From Adiantum capillus-veneris (Eukaryota > Streptophyta > Polypodiopsida > Polypodiales > Pteridaceae): DNA of 64,000 nt. Within the stretch, counting starts at the first letter, position 1. Every line of letters starts with the position of its first letter. Below are positions 1 to 10,789 of the stretch, in pieces. Both the position numbers and the translations under genes were made by a program. The notes below the pieces were generated by a model. That model was not told where the DNA came from. It was given only the letters and a program-made list of their open reading frames with translations, and ran no database searches. The DNA lies in assembly GCA_014529385.2 (NCBI GenBank), contig CM043956.1, positions 89,709,221 to 89,773,220 of the forward strand, read 5' to 3'.

Positions 1-1321
1 TGAGGGCGGGTGGCGGCACCAGGGGGCTGAGGGCGGGCAGAAGTTGCATCCAGATTGGATCCCAGGTTTTCTGAATAGCATGAATAACTTCTACTGAATC
101 TAGATATGGAGTCCTTATTGAAAGCATGAACCTCGCACGATGTGGAACATATCCATTTCTAGGGAACTCCAAAGCTAGATTGTGCACACGATCTTGCACT
201 GGCCGTATCGCTGGATGTGGTAACAAGTGGTACAATGGCACTGGTGGCAGTGGTACTTTGCGAGTATCCTGTATAACCGTACTTGAATATCTTTTGATCT
301 TGTAGTTTGAAATAGGAAATGTTAGAGGAGCATACCATTTTAGAAATTACCAACCTGAAGGTGGTGGAAAGTGTCGTCGAGAAAATCCCATTTCAGTGTG
401 GATTTCTCTGTAATAGTAAAAAGACCGCGATCTTCATCCCCCGCATCCTCTCTTTCGTCATCTTCTTCACTTGAGTACTTCGCAATAGGGACCTTGTCCT
501 TTGATGGCGCTAGTACCTCGGATTGTGTAGTGCCCTCTGCATTGGCTTTCACTGGCTTTTGCACTACTTTCGCTTTGGTGACTTCTTTCTTTGTGTTAGC
601 ACCTTCCTTTTTCAAAGGAATTCTACCCTTTTTCTTTGGGGGCTCCCAGCTAGGGTCCTCTTCTTTCTGTGCTCGTGTGACGCGCTTGCTTTCAACGACT
701 TCACTTGCTTGATCTGAACTTCTTTTCTTGACACCTGTCGACTACTTGACCATAGGCAAATAATAATTATCTTAGGTTACTGGCAAACAACGATTAATTT
801 CATGAGTAAATAGTGCAATAAACTCCAGTGGATTACCTCTGCAGCAAGAGTCTTTGGAGGAGGCTTTGAAACGCTTGGTTTGGGCATAGCACCCGATGCT
901 ATGCTAGTGACTCTTGGTGTGACAGGGACTAAACCTTTGCCTCCAGAGGATACAGTTCGCTATACTTTTGCCTGGACACAAAATGTTCGATGTTTCTTGC
1001 AAAAGAGAGCATGTAAGACTAAATAAAACTAAGAGGTCTCATTACCAATTCTCTTATCGGCCACGCCACAATTGTACCCACTGCTGCACCTAAGGTGCAC
1101 ACATCATCGTCAATGGGTGGAACATGTGGCAACATGAGACTGGGAGCTGATGCCGATTGGACAGCTACTGCCAACGTGCCTCTAGGCAACTCTCTTCCAT
1201 GTAGCTTTTCGTGGGGTAGAGACTGTATCATAATTCCTTTCCCAACTTCCTTGCCCTTGCTTAAGAGCACCACGTGCTCATTCTTGCTAAAAGACAAATT
1301 TTTCGTAGCCATCTGTTTCAT
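1..1321 (-). CDS. Spliced gene-like locus with DUF8039-like domain, 3' end outside window
   Basis: Four exons can be read on the minus strand: 1321-1046, 959-837, 741-355 and 268-1. Each junction keeps the frame and has GT donors and AG acceptors. Exon 1 starts at an ATG and holds a pattern I associate with the plant DUF8039 family of transposon-linked proteins (VGKGIMIQSLP, then HGRELPRG, then GAAVGTIVAWP). Exon 2 is rich in proline, serine and lysine. Exon 3 is basic then acidic, with nuclear-localisation-like KKRSS and PPKKKGR stretches. Exon 4 is proline-rich, of a kind I do not recognise, and is still open at base 1. A (GA)n tract lies about 50 bp upstream of the ATG. An ATG nine bases further in is an alternative start. 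No stop interrupts the spliced frame, so the locus may be intact. The function is unknown, and a transposon origin is likely but inferred. Confidence 0.5.
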
Positions 1322-1367
1322 TTTTCACATAAGTTTCATTTCTCATTTTTCACAGATGAAATCCTTG

Positions 1368-1865
<498 letters not shown>

Positions 1866-4800
1866 CTATGATGCTATTTGAGAACCTCCCAAAGCTTGGA
1901 ACAACTCTACTTTTGTAAGTGCAGATTGATGCACAAACTCATGGGCAATGGAGTCCAAACCCAATATTCTAAAAAACACGAAGTAGATGTGCTTGCAAGG
2001 CACGTATGCAACACGCTTGCTATCACGTCTTTGAAAATCCTCACACGAGCACCGAGGGAAGTATACAAGTGTGACAGCATACGTAAGACCTTTCTCTACT
2101 GACCCAGTTGTACTAACATGAAACACATGTGATACATTGGGGACCACGATTACCTCCCTTACTAATTTGGCTGCCATTGTTCTTCCCTACGCAATCCTAT
2201 CTTGAAAATATCTTGTAAGTTTTGATCTCCATCTAACAAGTTTTCCATCCCTATATTTTGGACGAAATGAACTCGGTGTGCTAACACATGTTCTAACATT
2301 GCGGCTGCACTCAGCATTTGCATGTGCTTCTTTAAGAACAAACCCATTGTTCAATAAAATTTCAACTTCAGATGGTTGCAGATTAGTGCCCTCTGCCACA
2401 ATCCAAGTCCTAGGTGCAGGTCCTGGAGGACCAACAATTAGGTCATCCACATTCTAGGTATGAGTGTTACTACTGTTGCAAAACCATACAAACCCCTCGA
2501 CAATGCCTCCCGAATTGGATCCTCTTGCAGGATATTTTTGCCTTCCCCAAAAGCTTGGTGCAGGAACTCCATGTTTCACTGAAGGTGCCATTTCATTAAT
2601 AAACCTCCCACATATTGTACTATGATATGCAAGAACACCGAAGCATGTCATTTTTCTCCCAAGCTCAGTACACCTAATTGCCCACACAGTCCGAGACACT
2701 TTTTGCTCCAACCACATAAGGGGAGTTGTGGAATCCTGGTTCTGCCTACGTAGCCCATTCGCTGTTGTGACTGTCACATACTCAGGTCTGTGACTGTCAT
2801 CTTCTAGTATTTCATCAGGGTCCTCCAATATTGGTCTAGATCTTCGAACACTCTTTTCCTCATCGAATCTCTGTTTGTCTCAGGACTTGGCATGCGCATC
2901 TCCTGCAAAGAAGAATGTGCTAGGTCTAGAAGCTTCTTACCTGACCCACCAGCAGCTTGCTGACTCATAAACCTTGTAGCCGAATCTGCCACCCTTGGTC
3001 CAGTGCATGTGTTAATCCCTTTAAGGTATGCATTGTACCTAACACTCTGCAACACAGCTAGAGCCATATCTGCACATGTTGGTTCATACAAACCAATACT
3101 AGACTTGTATCCAATAGCTGCATGCATGCTTGCATGTTTTGCCTCATCAAGATTGGTTCTTGGCACAAAAGCACCTGCTACATCTTGACAAACAAATCTA
3201 TCTCCCCAGTGAGGGACTCTTACATCCCACCAAGACAACCATGTCTCTAATGATGGAATCTCTGACTCAATGGCATGCCCAGCCCGCCAAAATTGTCTAA
3301 GCTCCTCTTTACAAACATTTGCAGCATTCTATGTGGAGGCATGAATCCACTGTCGGCATTTAAGTTTGTGCTCTTCTTTGTAAGAGGGACGTATACACTT
3401 TGAAGTATGCCTAACCATACTTTGCTCCCAATGGAACACACATGATATTTCTTTTTCAGGAATTTTCTTATTTGCACCGCCAAAGTAAACAGTACGAACA
3501 ACAATCCAATTTGCATTAGCTTCATCTGCCATGAAGCCTCTAAACTCTGGTTTCTCAAATCCCAGATCCATCACCACCTTGTTAAGCATTCTCCAAAACT
3601 CCATCTGTGCATGTTTATTTTCAACTGTAAATTCACATATTGCAAATGTTAAAAGTTCTCGAACATATGGATCATATACATGTGCTGACATAGTAGGCCA
3701 TCCATCCACTCTATGCACATGGTCAAAGTGCACCCACATATCTTGCAAGTTACCTCCGGGACGCATACGATTCACCAAGTCCACCCCACTACCAGGACCC
3801 ATTGTAGACATTTTGAAAACGTGAGGTTGTTGCTTGGCTTCTAACTGACTTGGAAATAGAACACTATGCAGGTATGGGTATCGGCTATTGCTCTTTAATT
3901 TCAATATGGACTCAAATCACATTGAAGTGATACCTTTGGCTTTTTTGGCTGTTTCCAAACTCTGTTGTACACGACGCTTATTAGAGAGTGGAGTCACAGT
4001 GTCAAGGAACCTAGCAAATTCATCTTCGGCTAAGGGAGTATTCTTAGAGGAACTTAGGACCATGAGACTATCCATTACAATTTCTTATGTTGTTACTCTC
4101 TCCAACTGTTTGGCTGTAGTCAAAGGATCTAAAGCCGCCCGTACAAGCAAAGCTCTGGAAATATCTTTGTTTGTAGCTCTACTTTTTCCCTCGGCCACTG
4201 GATGCTTGTGATAACCAAGATGAATTGCACATCTAGTCACAATTTCCTTTTCAATTGGGATGCAATAATAAATGACTATAGCACAAGTATTTACACATTC
4301 TGGCATCTGATGACAATGGACACACAGAAGCTTGCCAAATTCAGCTCCAATTAATTCCCGTTGAGGTGCTCGTGACAATCATCCCTTCCACTGACTCTCA
4401 TTTGGAAGTTTTGTTCTCAATTGATAACTACAATCAAGATTAACACATCGCAAATGGCCACAACATCTACTAAAGCGCACAACACCTTTGAACAAATCAC
4501 TACTGAATGTCACATATTCCACCCAGGAATGCCCATCAAACGTTGTTCCATACCGTTCATACTTGAGCTTTCACCTTGTGGTGGCAACTCAAAAGCAACA
4601 TACCCATCATATTGACATGGGATCTACGACACTTGCATAACATTCTGAACTTGACTCAAGGCCACTAAAAGGTTTGTTTGTAATGGTAGGGTTCTAATTA
4701 TGTCAATAACACTCGCACATGCACGCCCCAAGTCGATACTTTTCTCTTTGATAACTATAGGTGATTTTTTTGAACCAACAACATTAGGAAATAAATCAGC

Positions 4801-4998
4801 GGTGGCAAGAATCTTGTAGAACTGTGAAACTTTGTGGTCAAGGGTGTAAATTGGCTCACCAACATTGTTCTCTCCACGTTGAAGATGACCATTATCTCCA
4901 GACAATGTTAGGGGACACAGAGAAAAATGTCCATTTGGGATATCAAAATGTTGTTTTAGAGTGTCAACCTTGATCTCTTGAAACCGACTGTCAAACAA
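1866..4998 (-). pseudogene. Degenerate MULE-like transposase with SWIM zinc finger
   Basis: One minus-strand coding region can be followed through several breaks. The part from 4378 to 2804 keeps a single frame with in-frame stops at 4085-4087 (TAA), 3917-3919 (TGA) and 3326-3328 (TAG). A frameshift near 2830 leads to a second frame with stops near 2451 and 2184, ending at 1866. Order of parts: an N-terminal region (4998-4624); a Cys/His cluster ending in AIHLGYHKHPVAEG (about 4320-4180); a core with FRGFMADEANANW and CVFHW (about 3540-3430), matching the MULE pattern of a catalytic Asp followed by C-x2-H; and a SWIM finger C-x-C-x15-C-x-H (2051-1989). MULE transposases carry out DDE-type cut-and-paste transposition. 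The stops make this copy inactive. I saw no terminal inverted repeats. Confidence 0.72.
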
Positions 4999-5890
<892 letters not shown>

Positions 5891-6130
5891 ATTCTGTGAC
5901 AGTATAGAGTTGGCAATACTCTTCAAGCTCTGAGAGAGAGAGAGAGAAGCTGAATGTCAATTCGAATATTTGAAGCCGTCCGCCGGTGGCCAAGGCAAGT
6001 ATTCCTAGTCTCTGCAAAATTTAATTCCCTGATGCAAGCATTCCGGGCCGGCGCAGAAGGGTTCTAGCAATGATCTAGGCCTGGGGCACGCTGCGTAGCA
6101 GAGGCCGGAACGAATCTGCAGCTCTCAGCA

Positions 6131-6220
6131 TTTCTTGCAGCAAACATTCCGCGCAAACATTTCTTGCAGCAAATGATTCCGCGCAGTTCTTTCTTGCTCT
6201 TTCTTGCAGCAAATGATTCC
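6131..6220. repeat. Short direct repeats TTTCTTGCAGCAAA
   Basis: TTTCTTGCAGCAAA occurs at 6131, 6160 and 6200, each followed closely by an ATTCCGCGC or ATTCCGTGC core. The same core forms the centre of the palindromes immediately downstream, so this looks like a partly tandem array of half-palindromes. Confidence 0.7.
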
Positions 6221-6240
6221 GTGCTGCAACCATTTTCAAC

Positions 6241-6303
6241 CAGGCTGTTTCTTGCTGCAACCAGTCCGCGCCACCGCGGAATGGTTACAACAGGAAACCA
6301 CAA
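6241..6303. repeat. GC-rich palindrome, copy 1
   Basis: Imperfect inverted repeat with arms of about 28 bases meeting at CCGCG/CGCGG around a 4-base loop (6271-6274). The arms carry TGCAACCAGTCCGCG and its near complement CGCGGAATGGTTACA. It shares its core with the palindrome at 6571-6632. Confidence 0.75.
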
Positions 6304-6436
6304 GCCGGCTTGCGCACGCTTTTCAATTGTCAATTAAACTTCTGCACACGCTTTCTTGAAAATAATGGTATTACCTAAGTATTAAATCCTTGCTTAAGCT
6401 TGAATATTGAAATATTATATGGTAAGGGTTGCATTT

Positions 6437-6512
6437 GAGAGAGATTCATGCAGTTAGGGCCGCAGGTGAGAGAGAGAGTCATGCAGTTAAGGCCGAAGGT
6501 GAGAGATTCATG
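6437..6512. repeat. Imperfect 31-33 bp tandem repeat, about 2.3 copies
   Basis: The unit contains GAGAGATTCATGCAGTTA followed by a GGCCG-AGGT segment. Copies run 6437-6467, 6468-6500 and a partial copy 6501-6512. No coding potential was seen. Confidence 0.7.
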
Positions 6513-6570
6513 AAATTCTAATCTACTAAGCTATTGCCGACCGTGGCATGCCCAATACCACAAGCTTCAT

Positions 6571-6632
6571 AACTGGTTCCCTACTGCAACCATTCCACGC
6601 CGGCACAGAATGGTTGCAGCAACGAACCGGTT
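6571..6632. repeat. GC-rich palindrome, copy 2
   Basis: Inverted repeat with arms of about 31 bases centred near 6601/6602. The arms include CTGCAACCATTCCACGC and the near complement GAATGGTTGCAG. Outer arm ends AACTGGTT and AACCGGTT also pair. It has the same core as copy 1. Confidence 0.8.
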
Positions 6633-6858
6633 AGTCTGATGCAAGCTGTAGAGCAGTAGCAGAAATGCTCTAGAAGGTTTTTTTCCATAAATTATTGATA
6701 TATTGTTATGTGACACAATACTCTATGTAATGCAGAGTTCAAGCAGGACTCAGTCTTACCGCTTGCGTTCCCACTCCTGACCAAGGATTAGACCTCAGAA
6801 TGCCACCACAACGCCGACCAACCAATTGCAGGTCGGTTTTTTTTCTAATTTTTCTTTT

Positions 6859-6998
6859 AAAAAATCGTGCAAAAAAAGGCCCCTCACTCGCCCTTGAAGC
6901 TGGATAGCTGTTGGAACTGTTCCGCGTCGGCGCGGAACAGTTCCTACAGCTATTTAGCTTCAAGGGCGAGTGAGGGGCCTTTTTTTGCATGATTTTTT
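6859..6998. repeat. Long near-perfect hairpin, 68-base arms and 4-base loop
   Basis: Left arm 6859-6926 and right arm 6931-6998 are reverse complements with only four mismatches that I count. The loop is TCGG. The stem centre is GGAACTGTTCCGCG pairing with CGCGGAACAGTTCC, and the outer stem includes GGCCCCTCACTCGCCC. Transcription would give a long double-stranded stem. It could be a foldback or MITE-like element or a small-RNA precursor. The sequence alone does not decide which. Confidence 0.93.
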
Positions 6999-7000
6999 TA

Positions 7001-8239
7001 ATAAAAATTTACCAAAACTATGAAAAATATATATCTAATTTTTGAGAATTCCCAAAATGCAAAATTCCATTGTATCTATTTTGGCTAGGTTATTCAAATA
7101 TTGTCCAAAATTTGTCATGTAATTGGTCACACGTATTTCGATAAATTTGAAGGGTATTTTGAAAAAAATGACCTAATATTTGGGGTGCTTTGCAAGATTT
7201 TGAAATTAGAGGGATATTTGATAAATTTTCCTGTTTTTTAAGTAAAGCAAAAGTTCTCGACTATGTTTTTGTATGATTATACATTCTCTTTGGTTGTCAA
7301 ATATTGATATCTATTCTAGTGTCGACAGTTGATGTAAATGTCATGATTTTGCCAAAAAGCAGATTGTTATGAGCAATTGTTAATCAAATCCAGTTTATAC
7401 TAGGAAGTTGACATTCTTAAATTTGGTTATTTAATCTTGTTTGAAGGACATACACATCCAGTGTGATTCTATGAAATTGAATGTGTTACGTAATCGAAAG
7501 CTTTGAATTGATTTAAGGTGTGCCTTATTGGGTGACATTGTGGATTTAATAGGAAAATGGTCCTACTTGGTTATACCTCAAACAAATAATAGTTCATTAT
7601 AATTGTTTAGGTAAAAGTTATTTTGAAAGGGTTATTAATTATTTTATGTGAAAATATGTTTGTAGTCCTCCAATTGAGAGATGTTCTCGTCGAAAGGGAA
7701 AAGGACCTATGGCTATTGATCCGATTTGCAGTGATCAAGTGAGCTCTGTGGAAATCACAGAGGACTTTGATGACAATGATAATATTGGTGATGAGAGCGA
7801 AAGTACTGACATTCGCTTAGGGTCAATGAATGAAGTTGATGCTCAAATAGCTAGACAAGAGGTAGCTTTGGAATTGGTTCCATTTCATATTGCACCCGAG
7901 GTTGCATGATCGCTGATTTTGAAGATGATAGTCATTTGTATATGGATAGAGGAGAGGACATTCTCAAAACCACAAGGGTTTTTAGTTGTTTTGAGTGTCC
8001 GCTAGTGCCTTTGTGTAGACTCATTCATATTCTCGCGTCCGTGGCCTTAGATCGGATGTTTCTAGATTAAAAGATGCATTTGCCAGAGAGGGTTACATAA
8101 AGGAAAAAGGTGCCTTTATTGTTTCACTGCAAACATGTCAAAAGGAACAAACATTGTTGACAGGTAATCATTACTATTTTGCTCAGAATATTCGACAACA
8201 ACTACAAGGGGTTAATGAGGACTTTCAAAGAAATTGATC
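7001..8239. other. AT-rich spacer with one small unrecognised ORF
   Basis: Mostly AT-rich DNA. A plus-strand frame at 7709-7909 (66 codons) is acidic (DDNDNIGDESES). It follows a possible splice acceptor near 7666 and a basic RRKGKGP segment. It could be an exon or a decayed retroelement piece; I do not recognise it. Confidence 0.4.
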
Positions 8240-9780
8240 GAATAATTTACTATAAGGGTCTTCTCTATATTCTGTCACGACCAACACACGTAGAGGTACT
8301 TTAGCAGCGGCATGATCCTCCATCAGCAGGGCATTTTGGGGTTAATAAGACAATCGAGCTTTTCTCCCATGAATTTTTGTGACCTCAAATGTGGAATCTT
8401 GTCAAGGAGTATGTAGGCACTTGTGACACTTGCAATAGATCAAAGGACCCTCGTCATCATCCTCATGGGTTACTCCATCCCTTGCCCATTCCAAGCAAAC
8501 CATGGTCATCCATCTCCATGCATTTCATTGTATAGCTACCCTTGTCACAAGGATTTGACTCCATTTTAGTAGTTGTGGATCGGGTTACAAAAATGACACA
8601 CTTCATTCCAACCACTAAAACCATTATCGGCAAAGGTACGGCCAAACTCTTTCTACAACATACCTATCGTTATCACGGATTACCGGATGACATACTTTTT
8701 GATCGAGGCCCACAATTCATCTCTAGCTTCTGGAAAAGCTTATTCAAGCTACTCGGAGTACAAGTCAACCTCTCCTCATCCATTCACCCACAAAGTGATG
8801 GAAAAACAAAGAGAGCAAATCAAGTTTTGGAACAGTATCTCCATTGTACAACCAACTATCACCAGGATAACAGGGTTGAGCTCCTACGCTAGCGGAAATC
8901 ATCTCTAGCTTTTGGAAAAGCTTATTCAAGCTACTTGGAGTACAAATCAACCTCTCCTCATCCATTCACCCACAAGGTGATGGACAAACAGAGAGAGTAA
9001 ATCAAGTTTTGGAATAGTATCTCTGTTGTACTATCAATTATCACCAGGATAATTGGGTTGAGCTCCTACCACTAGCAGAATTCTCCTACAATAATAGTTT
9101 TCATGCCTCCACTTGTCACACTCCATTCTTTGCTAATTATGGTTTACATCCCAAATAGGATATCCACATGCACCATCAAGTCAAGAATCCAATTGCTATT
9201 CATCTTGCACAACAATTATTTCAATTCACAATGAACTTACAATTCATATCAAAGAAGCTCAATCCAAGTATAAGAAAAGTGCAGATCTACATCACATGCA
9301 ACATCAAAAATACAAAGAGGGGGATATATTGTGGCTCCTTCGATGTGATCTGCATTCATCTCATCCCTGTCAAAAGCTCGATTATCAAAGGCTTGGCTCG
9401 TTTAAGATTATCCGTCAAGTCAATCTAGTCACCTATTGACTCCAGTTGCCCTCATCCATGAAAATCCATTCGGTCTTTCATGTCTCAATCCTAGAACCTT
9501 GTCACACATCTAACATCCGAGGAAGAGTCCTACAACCACCTCCTCTAATTGAGATTCAGGGCATGAAGAATATGAGGTCGAGAAAGTCCTAGATTCTAGA
9601 GTTTTGCGTGGAAGGTTACAGTACTTGGTGCATTGGAAAGGCTATGATGTTAGTGAACGAACCTAGGAACCACCACACAATATTCTACATGCACCTCTCA
9701 AAGTCCAAGAGTTCCATCAACAGCATCTATGGAAGCCCTAGCCAAGGAACACCACCGCTCCTTGTAGAACTCGTTGCTAG
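8240..9780 (+). pseudogene. Chromovirus pol fragment: integrase and chromodomain, degenerate
   Basis: The translation shows the HHCC zinc-binding start of a Ty3/gypsy integrase (HDPPSAGHFG near 8310, CDTCNRSK near 8425). The DDE core follows at 8542-8892 (VVDRVTKMTHFI, then DRGPQFIS with a catalytic Asp, then IHPQSDGKTKRANQ where a Glu is expected). A chromodomain follows at about 9560-9690 ([20 protein letters not shown], then HWKGYD). Chromodomains mark the chromovirus branch and direct integration to chromatin. Several stops and frame changes interrupt the frame, and 182 bp of the core are duplicated in tandem. RT and everything upstream are missing. The adjoining polypurine tract and LTR complete the 3' end. 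Confidence 0.85.
8718..9083. repeat. Tandem duplication of 182 bp inside the integrase core
   Basis: 8718-8899 is repeated at 8900-9083, about 90% alike by eye. Both copies encode the segment from the second catalytic Asp region past the IHPQ motif. The second copy keeps the usual DGQTERVNQ wording and continues into the downstream integrase, so the first copy is the extra one. Confidence 0.88.
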
Positions 9781-9789
9781 AGGAGGGAA
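9779..9789 (+). promoter_or_regulatory. Polypurine tract of the chromovirus fragment
   Basis: AGAGGAGGGAA lies directly before the TG that starts the LTR at 9790. This is the expected primer site for plus-strand DNA synthesis. Confidence 0.65.
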
Positions 9790-9870
9790 TGATGTCATGG
9801 ATGCTTGAGAGTCATCGCTCACTGATGTCATCACTTGAATCATCGCTTGTGTCATCCTCGCATCATCATT

Positions 9871-10168
9871 AGAAGATTCTAGAAGTATCAAGGAGATTCT
9901 AGAAGCTTGGAGAAGATATTGAAAGAATCTAGAAGTATCAAGGAGATTCTAGAAGCTTGGAGAAGATCTCGAAAGAATCTAGAAGTTTCTGGAAAGCTCT
10001 AGAAAGTTGAAGAAGAATCTAGAAGGTTCTAGAAGAACTAGAAGGAAAAAGAAGGTTCTAGAAGCTTGGAGAATTTTTTGAAAGAATCAGGAGGTTTCTG
10101 GAAATCTCTAGAAACTTGAAGAAGATTCTAGAAGAACTAGAAGGAACAAGAAGGTTCTAGAAGATTCT
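9871..10168 (+). promoter_or_regulatory. Cluster of perfect heat-shock elements upstream of LTR TATA box
   Basis: Five sites match the three-unit consensus nGAAnnTTCnnGAAn exactly: 9871-9885, 10021-10035, 10050-10064, 10120-10134, and 10149-10168, which has four alternating units. Many weaker GAA/TTC pairs lie between them. The last site ends about 50 bp before the TATA box. Heat-shock factor binding is inferred. A simple TCTAGAAG repeat origin is an alternative explanation for the pattern. Confidence 0.7.
9881..9980. repeat. 50-bp tandem repeat in LTR U3
   Basis: 9881-9930 and 9931-9980 are nearly identical. Each unit starts AGAAGTATCAAGGAGATTCT and ends GAAAGAATCT. Confidence 0.85.
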
Positions 10169-10789
10169 AACCTCCTCAAGAAGAACCTAGAAAGTTCTAA
10201 CCTCCTCAAGCACTAGTATAAATAGGGGTCTTGGGCCAAAAGCCCCTCAGTCTTGCCAACACCAGTTGTGAGGCTCCTATGAGGAAAGCCCTCTTCTAGT
10301 TCTTGTCTTATGTTTAAGTCTTGTCCTTGCAATCAAGCCTTGTCTTGTACTCAAGTCATGTATTCCAAGTCTTGTATCTAGCTCTCTTAATAAAGTATTA
10401 AGTCTTGTAATCAGCATTAAGCTTATCATCAAGTCCCAAGTTCCAGTACATTGTGAGCACCTCCTCTTGCTCTCTTCTAGCTCTATATGCGCTCATAACA
10501 CCCGAGGGAACTTAAGATGGTAATAACTTGGTGACCAGATCTGTGATTGTGCTGATCTAAAAAGACCGACGTGATCCACAAAGTGATCACTTTAGGACCA
10601 TCTATTCTCTTCATCGTTGATCCCTCAGCTGCACTTGCCAAATCGGGTACAGATCTACAATTGACTCAAACTTCAAACTACCATAACTTCTTCATCATAG
10701 GTCAAATCGATGAGCTATAAAGATAGGCCAGTAGAGCACTTCAAGCACTACAATTCTAGATCATAATATCCCATCTATGATCACCTCAA

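Larger units (their letters stand above)
9790..10500 (+). mobile_element. 3' LTR of chromovirus with heat-shock-element array
   Basis: Starts TGATGTCATG after a polypurine tract and ends GCTCATAACA. Inside lie, in order, a purine-rich TCTAGAAG-type repeat region (about 9870-10200), a TATA box (TATAAATA, 10217-10224) and a poly(A) signal AATAAA (10389-10394). That is the usual U3-R-U5 order. No matching 5' LTR is in the window, so the limits rest on the TG...CA ends, the polypurine tract and these signals. Confidence 0.75.
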
